64,000 bases of DNA from contig QRDG01000131.1 in assembly GCA_012064385.1 (NCBI GenBank), forward strand, positions 570,459-634,458, given 5' to 3'. Shown piece by piece: positions 1-11,505 of this stretch. A program made the position numbers and the translations under genes. The DNA comes from Puccinellia tenuiflora (lineage: Eukaryota > Streptophyta > Magnoliopsida > Poales > Poaceae). The notes below the pieces were generated by a model. The model had not been told where the DNA came from, did not search any database, and was given only the letters and a program-made list of their open reading frames with translations. Position 1 is the first letter of the stretch. Every line of letters begins with the position of its first letter.

Positions 1-1091
1 ATAGGCCGTCCGCGCGGTGGCCGTGGTTAATGCCGCGGCGAGGTGTCGGCCTCGTGTGGTGGCGACGGTGGCGGGGCGTTGAGGGAGCGGTGGCACAGGA
101 GGTCGCACGCGGGTGTTTTCCGGCAATGGACCGGTCCGTGCGGCGGAGGAGGCGCTGACGAGGGGGTCCCGGCGGCACAGGGTGTGGTCGGTGCGTCGAC
201 TAGCGCCTGGCGCGTCAACGCGGCCGCCGTCCAATGCTTCCCCCGGCGACGCGTGGTGCTGAGAGGTGGAGAGGGGAGTGAGGGGTGCGGGAGGCATGCG
301 GGGATGCGAGGGAGTGCTGCTCTCCGGCGACCAGAAACGGGTGGCGCTCTACGGCCATGCCTATGCCGTTCCTGGCATGGTCCAGACCATGCCAATGTCG
401 GCATCGACTCCGATCTCTCAACTCTGGGGTCCAAACGGAAAGCTGCTCGCGTCACTGTGTGCCAAACTTCAGAATCTACAACTTTGCTGATCAAAATTTT
501 TGCAAAATCAAAAGTTGGTCCGACCAAAATTTTCAAAAAACAGTACTGGCCAAAATCTGGGTCTATTGTTTGGAGGGGTAGATGATGTTAGATGGATCTC
601 CCCTTTTGTCCTGAGGTAGGAGGGGTAAAGGAGAGCCTATCCATGCCTTGGTTTCATCCAGGAAAATTAGTTTGGTTAGATTCTAAAAAGTTTTGAGAAA
701 AGGGCAGTACACAAAAGAGTTGTGTAGGGAAAATTCTCCTAAGGGGTGGCATCATATTTTCTTAGAAAAGTGATCTACATCCATTAGGGAAGGTTCCCTG
801 ATTTTTGTAGAATTTTTGGAGACATAAAACTAGGGGTTCCTTTGTAAGGTCAATAAACAGGGAATTTTTCAAAAAGGAAAAAGAATTTTCCAATTAAATA
901 TTTTCCAGGGTCCAAGATAAAATCACAAGTACCAAGTGGGAGGAAATTAGAAGGCACAAGATCCCACTTGATTTAGCAGATGGGAAGGGTTTAATTGATT
1001 TTCCTGAGGCTTAAATCCCAAATGCACTTTAAACAAATCAAACAAGGTATTTTGAAAAAAAAAATAAAGGGCCAAAATCCAGGGTGTTACA
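1..1091 (-). repeat. Outer part of a Tekay/Del-like LTR, cut by the window edge
   Basis: Read on the minus strand the sequence starts at 1091 with TGTAACACCCTGG, the usual start of Del/Tekay-type chromovirus LTRs. It runs through an AT-rich part (about 480-1090) into a GC-rich part (1-470), the same order as in the long LTRs at 46.7-50.6 kb. There is no polypurine tract beyond 1091. So 1091 is probably the outer edge of a 5' LTR whose element lies to the left, or of a solo LTR. ORFs in the GC-rich part look like composition artefacts. The target duplication cannot be tested because the other end is outside the window. Confidence 0.6.
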
Positions 1092-2582
1092 TTAGACAAA
1101 GACGCAGTTGGACTCAACGGTCTTTGTTCCTTGTCGTGATGCCTCCATAAATATTATCATGTCCTTTTTGTCATAGCTAAATTGGGTTTGTGTCATGATC
1201 TTGTCAATTGCCTAGCTGTAATTCATTCACCCATCACATGCATATTTTATTTACTTGAGAGACTCCACTAGTGAACCCATGGCCCCCGGTCCATCTTTTT
1301 ACATTGTTTTCAACCTCGTTTACTTGCTTTTAATCATCATTATTATTCTGGTCACTTTTCATATTTTATCTATTTTATCATACAATTAACCGCTTTGTTT
1401 TCTGCGAGACCGGAAAGATTGACAACCTTTCCGCCGTTGGGGGCAAAGTATTTTGGTTGAGTGTGTGCAGGTCCATGTCTGTTGAAGGTTAAGCGCCAGA
1501 GATCTTCAACATTCACCTCGTTGTTGATTTCAAAGTCCTACTGGTTCGATAAACCTTAGTTCGTTAAACGAGGGAAAACTGCTACTAGCTACAATTCCGC
1601 CTTCGCTTGGGGCACTACCCAACTTATCAATATCCCCCATCAGCTGCCTAACATGATCAAGATCGACTATTGTAATGCTATGTGATGTGTTTGCTGGGAT
1701 CCGATGGATTATGAAGTTATGATCAGATTGTGCATGATTCTTATATGTTCATTTATGTTCTTGCATGATCTCCGATGTGTGTAGTTGCTTTGGCCAAGTA
1801 ATTATGTGTGTCTCCAAGAGGGAATATTTATGCTAGATAGTGGGTTCATGCCCCCTTTTGTTCCTGGGCACGAGTGATAGAAACGTCTAAGGGCGAGGGT
1901 GTGCTGTTGCTACTAAGGGTAAAACAACGGTGTTAAAGTCTATTTTGATGTTTAATATTGCTTACTTCATGCGCTTTACTTAATACAAATGTCTGTTGCT
2001 TGCAACTTAATACCGATGGGTGACAGGCTGGATAGCGATCCCACGGTGGACTTTTTAGACAAAGATGTAGTTGGATTCAACGGTCTTTGTTCTTTGTCGT
2101 GATGTCTACATAAATATTACCATGTACTCTTTGTCATAGCTAGATTAAGTTTGTGTCATAATCTTGTCAATTACCTAGCTGTAATTTGTTTACCATCATA
2201 TGAGTGTTTTATCTATTTGAGAGACTCCACTAGTGAACCCATGGCTCCCAGTCCATCTTTTTACATTGTTTACAACCTCATTTACTTGTTTTTCATCATC
2301 ATTATTCCTCTGGTCCGTTTCCATAATTTCATCCACTACACTATATGTTTAACCGCTTTGTTTTCAGCAGACCGGAAAGATTGATAACCTTTCCGCTGTT
2401 GGGGACAAAGTAATTGTTTGATTGTGTGCAGGTCCACGTTCATTGACAATTAAGCGCCAAAAATCGTCAACATTCACCTCGTTGTTGATTTCAAAGTCCT
2501 ACTGGTTCGATAAACCTCGGTTCGTTAACGAGGTAAAACTGCTAGTTACTACATCCACGCCTTCGCTTGGGGCACTACCCAA
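1092..2582 (+). repeat. Athila-type gypsy LTR/leader fragment with internal partial duplication
   Basis: The stretch resembles LTR and leader sequence of Triticeae Athila-group gypsy elements, for example the phrases ending in GGTTCGATAAACC and CTTGGGGCACTACCC. Segment 1092-1622 is repeated at 2055-2582 with scattered mismatches, a period of 963 bp; the 432 bp between occur once. No ORF of retroelement type is present. Copy 1 is cut at its left end by the LTR that ends at 1091. The family assignment is from remembered motifs, not from a search. Confidence 0.6.
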
Positions 2583-2734
2583 TGCTATCATCATCCGCAA
2601 TCACCCACCATTGCGCTGCGGCGCAGAGGCTGACGGCAGGAGGAGACCGGGCGTCACCCGACGGGATCGCCCCGTGTGTCCCTGGGGCAGCGATATGGGG
2701 GGAGCTTCCTTTTTTTCTGTTTGAAACGTCTGGT

Positions 2735-2985
2735 TCTAAGGCCCAGCTGTCCTCCCCCAGCTTTCTGGAGAAGTTGCCTTTAAAATTTAGGTAGGCTTCC
2801 AAACTAGTTTAGGTTAAACTATTTCAGAAGCCAAGCTAAATTTTAGGTGATTCAATAACATATGGGTATAAGGAGCTAAAATATTTTGGCCGTCGGAGCT
2901 CTTTCTTTTGGTTCATACCAGTTTCTCTAGAAAGCCGGGGGAGGGCAGCTTCATGTAAAAGCCGCCAAAAGAACATGGCCTGAGA
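2735..2985. mobile_element. Foldback MITE (about 250 bp)
   Basis: Two arms are inverted copies of each other: 2745-2776 and 2918-2950, about 33 bp with a few mismatches, around an AT-rich loop. The right end reads GAACATGGCC, the inverse of the GGCCATGTTC start common in grass hAT-like MITEs. The left end is diverged and I could not define a target duplication. The element sits about 500 bp upstream of the small membrane-protein gene. 2583-2734 holds nothing I recognise. Confidence 0.5.
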
Positions 2986-3490
2986 TAGCAGTGTGCAAAG
3001 GTTTTCTTTTTTTTAGGGAATTCAGTGTGTAAGGTGTTTTTCTAGACAATTTATTTTATGAGTTATTTTTTGAGCGAATTTTATAATACGAGTGTGCAAA
3101 GGTGTTGTGTACGGTAGGCCCGTCAAAACCACAAGACGAAATGCCACGAGAATACTAAAAGCTCGGCCATACCCATACCAAGCCTGGCCCAAAATGACGA
3201 CGTACACCACCAGCCTAGCCTAGTGATCACCGGCTACGCATTCAGGCGGTCGCCCTCCGCGCCGGCCCACCACCATGTGACCCTCGTGTGATAACTGATG
3301 ACGATAAGACAAAGAAAGAAGAGAACACGCCACGCACGAGACCGCAGTAAGTAACCGCAACACGTTACACTTCCACGCTCCCCGGCTCCAAACCATCAGG
3401 CTCTGCTCAACCAAACAAACCTCGAGCCAGCGACCGTCCGACGACCGACGGAGCGCTCGCGGGAGCGAAGCGGATTACCGGCGAGCCTCC

Positions 3491-3799
3491 ATGGCGGGGA
3501 GGCTGGTCTCCATGCTCCGGTGGCCGCCGGACCTCGGCGGCCTGCCCGGCCAGCTGGCCTCGCTGCTGCCGTCGTCGACGCCGCCGCCGCCGTCCTACTA
3601 CGCGTTCCTCCAGGAGCGGCTGCAGTGGGACTGGCGGCCGGAGCAGCTCGGCGCGGCGGTGCGGCGGTGGCCCGAGCTCGTGCCGGACGTGCCCTTCGTC
3701 GTGGACTCCGTGCTCTGGGGCGTCATCACCGCCGTCGAGTCCGTCGCGCTCGTCTCCATGATGTGCTGCTTCTTCCTCTTCTGCGGCTGCACGCTGTGA
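3491..3799 (+). CDS. Small membrane-anchored protein of unknown function, 102 aa
   Basis: Single-exon ORF with a good plant start context (CCTCCATGGCG) and third-position-GC-rich codon use typical of grass genes. The N-terminal half is proline-rich and soluble (SSTPPPPSYY near residues 28-37), followed by a Trp/Glu/Arg-rich middle (LQWDWRPEQ). Residues about 71-100 form a hydrophobic segment that ends in MMCCFFLFCGCTL, so a C-terminal tail anchor or single membrane helix with clustered cysteines is likely. I do not recognise the family. The gene stands alone in the genic island, between a MITE upstream and a 29-bp tandem duplication downstream. Because of the membrane tail and clean composition I take it as a real gene rather than chance. 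Expression evidence would decide. Confidence 0.7.
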   Translation: MAGRLVSMLRWPPDLGGLPGQLASLLPSSTPPPPSYYAFLQERLQWDWRPEQLGAAVRRWPELVPDVPFVVDSVLWGVITAVESVALVSMMCCFFLFCGCTL

Positions 3800-4113
3800 G
3801 AGCCAGCCGCACGGACACGTCGGAGGATGCCATGCCACTAAGCTAGCTAGTACTAGTATGCACGGTTCGTTTTGATATTTCTTCTCTATGTTTTGTTCAT
3901 GATACGTTGATTCTTCTAAGATATTTCGCCATGGCAATTCGGTACTGCTCTGTGATTGGATTTCCTGTCGGTGCTGCTGCGTGGCGATGAGATAGAATGG
4001 GGGTTCGGGTAATGAAGCGATTCGGCGCTTTGCGGAACAGCCCGTGAATGTGTGTGAGAGAGAGGCAGATCAGATCATGGACTGGGTGGTGTATCTGGGT
4101 CGTGACAACGGGT

Positions 4114-4170
4114 GGTGACTTCAAATTCAATTGGGGAAAACGGGTGACTTCAAATTCAATTGGGGAAAAC
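4114..4170. repeat. 29-bp tandem duplication
   Basis: GGTGACTTCAAATTCAATTG plus the following nine bases occurs twice head to tail (4114-4142 and 4143-4170) in the 3' flank of the small gene. 3800-4113 and 4171-4633 contain no further gene or clear element. Confidence 0.85.
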
Positions 4171-4633
4171 ATCTCCGTTTCTCATCATCCAAACACACGA
4201 TTGACGCATAAAATTATTTTCGTTTCATCTGGAGCCCGCGTCCGCATGGAGTATTTGTGTATACTAGTATGTATTTGGTAGGTGACTGTACAGTTGCAGT
4301 GCACTTATATAAGTCTTGCGTTGGCTCAGCTTGCACTTTCGTTCTCTGAATGGTCCTTTTAGATTCCAGGGTTCCCCCTAAAACCAGGTCAATGTTGCAG
4401 TTTTTTTAGGATAAACGGCAGTGGTTCTGCCAGTTCAATTTAGAAGGAGGGAAACGACAAGTCATCAGCAAATCGCTCACACGCGCCTGAAGCTACTTCG
4501 GCTACCACAAGCTGACGCGTGGACCTAACAATGATTGTTTATTAACCTTCGCATATGCTCGATGTTATCCCCCAACAAGGGGATCAAAACTCTTGCGATC
4601 CATTCTCAGGATTTCCACGTGTAAGCCTATTAA

Positions 4634-5082
4634 GGGTGTGTACGGTTTGGGGATGGGGTGGAATGGAATGGAACCGTTCCGTACCTGGAGCCCATTCTTA
4701 TGTTTGGTTGCAAAATGGAATGGAACGAGGTGGTTCCTCAGAAGAGAATATTCTCTCCAGATGCGGAACGCACCGGTACGGCCGAATCGGCCGGACGAGG
4801 GGGAACGTCTATCTGTTAAGGAATAATTAATCAAGTTTAGCAATAATTAATCAAGTTTAAGAATAATTAATAAAGTTTAGGAATAATTAATCGATATTAG
4901 AAATAATTACTCGACAATCCATTCTATTCCATTCTCACCCCCATTCTAAAAACGAACACAATGATGAAACAGTTTCATGACAATTTTTTCATCACAACCG
5001 AACACAAGAATGAAACGGTTCCATTCTGGTGGAATGGAATGGTTCCATTCCATTCCACCCGGTTCTAGAACCAAACACACCC
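4634..5082. mobile_element. Long-TIR foldback MITE (about 450 bp)
   Basis: The left end GGGTGTGTACGGTTTGG pairs with the inverted right end (CCAAACACACCC at 5071-5082). Both arms continue into GGAATGGAATGG-rich sequence, so the inverted repeat is long (over 40 bp with mismatches). The interior at 4820-4910 has short AATAATTAAT repeats. Flanking bases do not give a clean target duplication, so Harbinger versus hAT origin stays open. ORFs in it are palindrome artefacts. Confidence 0.7.
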
Positions 5083-5305
5083 AGTATTCTCTGTCGCGGA
5101 ACCGTGGCTCCAGCGACGGCACACCAACTTCAACCCCACACATGCTGCCAAAATCATGAGCCAAGTTAACTAGCGCCACAGCGCACAGCAGTTCCTGTCA
5201 ACTAGTACTCTCTCTGTATCAAAATATAAGATGTTTGGATATTTGCTTTCTATCCGTATCTAGACATGTTTTAGTATAAGATTCATTTGAACCTTGCACT
5301 AAAAC

Positions 5306-5698
5306 CATAGTTTAAAAAACCGGACCGGAAATCGAACCGGTGAATCTCTCGGTTCAGGTTTTTACCGGTCGGACCATCGGTTTATTGGTTCAATGGCGAC
5401 AAAAAACCGGAAAATTTAAGTTAAATTTATGAAATATTGATCTCATATCAGAAGAATACATATATTATAGGATGTAATCCACTAGTAAATCACTAATTGT
5501 TGCTTGTCCAGTTGGTTTAAGGCCTTTAGCACACCTTTGCTATAGGTTATGGGTTCGATTCTTGGGTTATGCACCATTTTTTGAATATTTTCTTCGTTTT
5601 TTTACTAAAAGATCATTGCACGTTAAAAAACTGGACAAGGCGCCGGTTCCGGTTTTTTCCGGTCGGACCACCGGTCCGGTCCGGTTTTTAAAACTATG
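5306..5698. mobile_element. hAT-type MITE with CCGGACCGG ends, inserted in the Stowaway
   Basis: Terminal inverted repeats CATAGTTT(T/A)AAAAACCGG, continuing as ACCGG, bound a 393-bp element. It is flanked by an exact 8-bp direct repeat, ACTAAAAC at 5298-5305 and 5699-5706, the target duplication length of hAT elements. Sub-terminal inverted CCGG-rich arms add to the fold. The element has no coding capacity. Its core carries a tRNA-like promoter pair (separate entry). Confidence 0.85.
5501..5561 (+). other. tRNA-like A-box/B-box pair inside the hAT MITE
   Basis: GGGTTCGATTC at 5551-5561 is a near-perfect RNA polymerase III B box. TTGTCCAGTTGG at 5504-5515, about 35 bp upstream, is a weaker A-box match (TRGCNNAGYNGG). 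The spacing fits a tRNA gene or tRNA-derived SINE head, but the sequence between does not fold into an obvious full cloverleaf. It is either a fossil SINE/tRNA piece captured by the MITE or coincidence. Confidence 0.35.
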
Positions 5699-6714
5699 AC
5701 TAAAACATGTCTAGATATGAATGAAAAGTAAAAGTCCAAAATATTTTATATTTTAATACGGAGGAAGTAGTAGTCATCGTGCTCTCTTACCTAAAACTAG
5801 AGGAGCACCGGTCCCCGGCGAGAGCAGTCCGTGTGTGTATCAACGTGTCAGTTGTCACCCGCTATAACTAGAGACAGACACGGACGCTCTCTTCTTGGGT
5901 GCTGGCTGGGACAGGAAGGCCCGGTTCTCGTTTTTCCACATCCACAGCCGACAAGGATGTTGCCTGCAAGTAAAATGTTACCCGACGAATCAGCCTACCG
6001 TGTCACAACCGTCTTCTCACGCAGCCAGATAAGGATGAACAAAATGAAAACATTTATTTTTTATACTTTCATTAGTGCGACATAGCTCCTCTCATGTCGC
6101 TGTAGCGCATCATTATCTTGCAAACGAATCACACTACAGAAGAGCCTTGGGGACGCATCCAGTGCTGAGACCCATCGGGTGGGTGAGAATGGTCATTGTC
6201 TACACAAAGCAAGAGCATCTAACTCCCGCAGACTTCTCTGAGTGATCTCAAATGATCTTACTGCGGACTCGAACTCTTATCCATAGAAGTTAGTATGATT
6301 CAAAATAAGTATTTGGTTACCCAAACTACAGTTCGGCAAGTTCGACCTTTTCTACCCACTGTTTGGTCGGTAGCATTATTTGCAGCACCCCAAACTTGTC
6401 ATACAAAAACTTCTGCAAAACTTTGCCCTACGTTGTGTTAGCCAATTTGGGCACTCTTGAGCTCATGGCAAGAAACAATTTGATTATGTGTGGGTGTCGA
6501 TCCAACAAACATATGTCCGAAATGGAGCTCCGCGCAGCAAAATTGAATACTGATTACACAATCCCGTAGACAGCATGCCACATGCCCCCAGAAGCTTCTT
6601 AATGAGGACAACATATTAGTGTGACAAACCATCTTTAAAGGCTAAGCTATGTGATGTTCACCTCGAAGTTCTCCATGTTATTCTTGCCATCCTTGTCAAA
6701 GGAGGAATGGAAGC

Positions 6715-9700
6715 TCACTCAATCTTAAATCCAGATTCTAGATCAATCACATTCACAATATTCCTAGCCAGATTCTCAGCCTCTCCAATATATGAATGTG
6801 GTGTTAACTTCAAAAGACTTAATCGCACATCCTCTGGTAGATCTAGACTTTCAATGAATTGGCGTATGCTTTCTTTGGTAACTGCCTGGCCCCTAGTAAA
6901 CTCCTTCAGTTTCTCATAAGGTTCGGTGATCCCATGCCTTCGCATCACCTACACAGGTTAATGGTAAATGTAAGATTTGGGTGGTGTGGGAAAATAACAA
7001 TTGCTTTAGCTTTGAGACCCAGAATACCACTGCATGCTTACATAACTAATACAGTAATGCCTTGCCTAATGGAATATCGGGGCATGATCACACACTAAGC
7101 ACCTAGCCTAGTCGCTACTTGATAAAGTAAAGCATCTCAAGAGCCATACAAACTTCACAAATATACGAGCCTACTTTCAACAGTCACATTTTGAGACCAC
7201 TTGAGACTACCACAGTACCAATCCATATGGTAGCATAGCACTGTGACGGCTACCAGAAATCAAATTGAAAAAGAATGAATAGAGTAAAGCAGATCTTACT
7301 GTTTGTATTGCCTCTGCTAGGACCTCCCAGGTTTGGTCCAAGTCTTCATCCAAGCGGACTCTGTTCACCTGTACCACAACCAAATGAATCATTGATAAAA
7401 ACTAATGAACCAAAGATGCAGCAAATTTAACCTAGTTATCTGAGGTTACTCATAATTACGGACGGAATGTAATATAACATTCCCATGCCGGGTCCAAATG
7501 CAGTAAACAAAGATTATCAGTTAATCTTGGAATCAATTTTTGGTGCAATGAGTAAACCGTAAAAGTTGGGTAATCTCCTAGCAACGAATAATAGTTTTAA
7601 GTTAGCCCAAAAACACTGATAGGATCAAGTTTTCAGATAAATATTTCATTTAATATTATGTGCCTTTGTTCAGAGGATTCAATGAAAAATTAGATCAACT
7701 GATAGAAGTTGATGTCCTGTTATCTTATAATAACGACTTAAGCAGCCACAAGGGCTATAACAAACACAAGAAAATAGCCACCTTCAATTTGTGACTATCA
7801 TATAGATCAGGAAATGGTCGAAATTTAGATTAACCGAATTCAGTATAATGGACAAAATTCAAGTATCTCACAAAATCCAGTTTAAGCTTAGATGTGTGAA
7901 CCGCGTGTGAATGTGCATACACACACAGAGAAGCGGGAGAGGGGGCGAGTTGACCGGTTACGGCAAGCCCTCAAGGCGGGGCTTAAAGGCAGGAGGGAGC
8001 GCTAGGGCTCAGCAGGGCGCTGGCATAGACGCATAGTTATAAATGTTATAAACATACAATTATCGTACAAGAACAGTATTGAAACCTCAAGGCACAACCA
8101 AATCAAATATAAGGGTCTAAAGGACAAGTTATAGGCCACCTACCTGGAGCTTCTTGATTCCCTGCATTGTGGCTTTGTAAGCCAAGAGTGAATATCCTAA
8201 TCCAACACCCAAGTTCCTCAAAACAGTTGAATCTGTGAGATCACGCTGGCATTAACATAACATGGTACTTCATTAGTTCACAATATCAATAGAATATACA
8301 CTTAAGGATTAAGTTGTTCTCTTGCATGGTAGTAGGCATACAAGTAAAACAATTTAATTCAGCCGCTGCATATTGGAGAAGTGGAAGTTCAGATGTACAA
8401 GTGATAACATTACCTGCAACCTTGATATTGGTAACTTCATGCTTAAAGTACATAAAAGACCATTTGACACACACAAATTGCCTTCACTATTTTCAAAATT
8501 GATGGGGTTGATTTTGTGAGGCATGGTGGAGGATCCAACTTCACCAGCCTTCGGTATCTGAAACATATGGGGGAATGCATTGTAAGTTGAAATGAAGGCA
8601 GCAAGTCAATAAGCCTAGGTCATTTCTCGTTGTACTGAAAGTAATTCTTTGATGACAGTATACTCTTTATAACTCTACCTGCTTGAAGTAGCCTTCTGAT
8701 ATATAAGCCCACATGTCTCTGTCAAAATCAGTCAAGACAATGTTGAACTGGACAAATAGATTGAAGAGCTTTGAGATATAATCATGAGGTTCGATCTGTA
8801 AAGAGGACAGATACTGCATCAGAACAAACAGTTGATATATGCAAGTAGCAGCAGAAGCCACTGTCCTAGGCTCATACAGCAAGAGCATTCTGAGACAAGC
8901 CGTATCTCCAAAGGAAAAATTGTTGTGCAAGACATGAAAAAGCATTAGGAACAACCAAGTAACAGAACAAAGAATATACATCACCTGAGTAACATAAGGA
9001 TTGAACTGCAAACCTAAGGATCTGACAAACTCTTCTGTCATCTTAGGCCAGTCAATTTCCGGATATGCGACTACATCAGCATTGTAATTTCCAACAGCAC
9101 CAGCAAATTTCCCTAGTACCTCGACCTCAGCAAAACTCTTCCCGATATCAGATAATCTGGCTGCAAAGTTTGCCATCTCTTTTCCCAGAGTTGTTGGTGA
9201 TGCCGGCTACAGGTAGGAAGCTGGAAATTTTAAGCTAGCATTCCAGGCATATCAGCAACTAACAGCTAGATATTACTCGAGAAGTCTATGGCAGAAAAAT
9301 AAAAGCCCCATCCCAATGGACGGTGTTTTTATTACGTCGGATTACATTTGGACTATTGTGCTAATCTCCGAAGTGCACCAATAATGAAGAATGCTTCCAC
9401 CTTTATATTTCAGGAGAGGTTTTATTTATAGAATATGGTAAAAAAAAGAGGATATTGTCAAAAACAAATTAAAATGAACATAAACAGATAAACAAAGCAT
9501 AAGCCTGAATTACTGGATCTTTTTTATTTTCTATTTGGAACACCAAATTTCTTGTCATCTCTACCGCCTAAAGATTTGGGAGCAACATAGAATGTGAATT
9601 TGACCAGTTGCACGGTTTCCATTCCTTCTATACTGGACTTATCATTATTCATGCTCTCCTATAGCAGCAATGGCAAGCAAAAGATAGAAGGCTCAAGTAA

Positions 9701-11041
9701 ATCTTCCTTTGCACACTGCGCTATATATAATAGGGCAGTCAGACTCAAGTATAGCCAAAATCTAACGCAAAACCAGCGTGAAATTACTCAAAAGGATTAC
9801 AACATATAAAGAAAAAATAACTCCAGTATTTCACACACTAATACGTGCACAAGCATATACGAATGAAGCTATTCGGAAGTTAAAAGATGGCGTCTATACC
9901 TGTCCGTGAGTTCTAGACAACATAGGGACGTGTGCATTTTCTGTTGCCAAGGAACATATTTCTCTGCGTACGTCTTTCATCACAGGGAACATAATTGTGT
10001 TGACTCCCTCTTTTAGAGCCAATGCATATGACAAGTTGTTGATATCTTCAGAAGTACATCCAAAATGGAAGAATTCCAGTACCTGGGAAAACAAGTACAG
10101 AGTGACAGTTCACATCACAGCTAACTGTAAGTAAACACACAGATATCAAGATATTTGCTCAAGACTGAAGGTCAGCATACCTTTGCAACCTCTGGATTTG
10201 AGCTACATTTCTGCTTGAGATAGTACTCAACAGCCTTCACATCATGGTTAGTTATTTTCTCGATTTCTTTCACTTCTTTAGCATCATCAATGCTAAAATC
10301 TTGGATAACTGCATCCAGGAAGAGCTGGGCCTCCTCGCTAAATGGTGGCACTTCCATGACCTCGGGAATTTGGGAAAGTTTCATCAACCATTTGACCTAC
10401 AGAACCAAAAGCCACTTCGAATAAGTAACACTGACCATCGCCATGGTGGTAGTAAATCAATCTGATTTCCATGTTACCCACAATAATTCATGATTACGCA
10501 AATTTATGGCCACAATAATTCATGTTTACGCAAATTTATGGTAGATATAATACATTCCCAGTGCACAAGCTATCAGAAGGGCCAAACCTCAACTAGGACG
10601 CGGTATCTGATGAGGCCAAACTCACTGAAGAAGGGCATGAGGTCCTTCACAGCTTTGAAGTAGCGGCCGTCCAGAGGCGACAGCGCCATCATACAGAACG
10701 TGTCCAGGTCCGTCGCTTGCTCCAGCGCCTCCACCGACCTCGCCGCCCAATCCAGGGGAGCGCTCATCTGAACAACAGGCGCACAGAGCGCATCTCGTAA
10801 GCAAGCAATCAATCACTGGCTAAATAAGCTGGAGGGACGAGTACTTCGGGAAGGTATCCCTCCTCACCTCGACGAAATCTCCAGCTCCGGCTCCGGCTCC
10901 GGCGGCTGATGCGGAGCAGCGTAGGCGCCGTGGCGGCTGCGCGGTGGCGCCGAGGACGGCGGCTCTCGGGGCGGCAGTCACGCGCGGGGCGGCGAGGAAG
11001 GCGGCGGTGGCCGGGGGCTTGAGAGACGGCGGCGCTGACAT
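6715..11041 (-). CDS. ADSL: Adenylosuccinate lyase, plastid-type, ten exons, about 546 aa
   Basis: The enzyme cleaves SAICAR to AICAR and adenylosuccinate to AMP, two fumarate-releasing steps of purine synthesis, which in plants runs mainly in plastids. Exons (minus): 11041-10868, 10767-10588, 10396-10181, 10082-9900, 9206-8985, 8795-8679, 8557-8414, 8245-8144, 7368-7300, 6948-6715. Every intron has GT..AG ends and every exon is a multiple of three, giving 1641 nt. Residues 1-58 are Ala/Arg/Ser/Pro-rich, like a transit peptide. MALSPLDGRY starts the lyase fold; TSEDINN (about 200-206), THGQPASPTT (about 248-257, catalytic His) and the fumarase/aspartase signature SSTMPHKINP (about 373-382, catalytic Ser loop) follow. 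No stops or frameshifts. Length is close to plant homologues. Introns 4 and 8 (about 0.7-0.8 kb) contain no recognised element. 5768-6714 is 3' UTR/flank without another gene; 11042-11130 is the likely 5' UTR. Confidence 0.95.
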
Positions 11042-11271
11042 GCTCGGCGAGGCGTGGCGGCGATTGAAAACCCTAGGTGCGTGGAGGCGGGGAGGGGATA
11101 GGCAGCAAAGCAGCAGAAAGGGATAGTAGCACTAGCGGTAGGGGTTTTAAGGGGTTTTGGGATGAACGTGACGGCAATTCTGACCGGAGGCGGCGGGTCG
11201 TGCGGTTCTTCGGCCTTCTTTCTTTGGGGTGCGCACATATTCCCTTTTTTTTTTGAGATAACGCACGGATG

Positions 11272-11293
11272 GGACGCGGTATCTGATGAGGCC
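11272..11293. repeat. 22-bp upstream copy of an ADSL exon 2 sequence
   Basis: GGACGCGGTATCTGATGAGG plus CC at 11272-11293 is identical, in the same orientation, to 10596-10617 inside ADSL exon 2, where it encodes part of the LIRYRVL stretch. The flanks differ completely. Confidence 0.85.
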
Positions 11294-11385
11294 TGCTCCC
11301 ACAAACTGCTCCCATCGGTGTTCCCTTCTAGCGTTATATTTTCACACACACAGAAAACGACCTTAAAATGCGACAAGATCTGACC

Positions 11386-11505
11386 CGTCGGCTCAGTCTC
11401 TCAGAGGTGTTCATATGAATAGGATGTGCGTATATGTTCATATGGATGAGTGTGTGCACATGTATATGAGCGTCTGTGTTTATACTGTGTTTCGCAAAAA
11501 AAAAA
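11386..11505 (+). mobile_element. Possible poly(A)-tailed retroposon 3' end
   Basis: A GTGTGTGCACATGTATATGAG-like stretch followed by GCGTCTGTGT and an A11 run at about 11497-11507 resembles 3' ends of short retroposons often seen near Triticeae genes. No target duplication or 5' end was defined. 11506-11880 holds no gene; a CCGTTGCGCCGCTGGCGCAA phrase near 11629 may start another unrecognised repeat. Confidence 0.3.

Larger units (their letters stand above)
5208..5767. mobile_element. Stowaway MITE, split by a hAT-type MITE
   Basis: Ends CTCTCTCTGTATCAAAATAT and, inverted at the right, CTTCCTCCGTATTAAAATAT, flanked by TA on both sides (5206-5207 and 5768-5769), match the Stowaway/Mariner MITE pattern. 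Without the inner element (5306-5698) and its duplicated target, the Stowaway is about 160 bp, the normal size. Interior arms (TCTAGACATGTTTTAG and its inverse at 5700-5716) support the same pairing. Confidence 0.85.

Noticed and set aside
43..585. Open frames of 60-180 codons on both strands in the GC-rich left end
   Set aside because: Overlapping frames on both strands in a GC-rich LTR-like block, low-complexity proteins, no family motif.
5551..5561. A functional tRNA gene
   Set aside because: B box is good but no cloverleaf, anticodon arm or terminator could be drawn.
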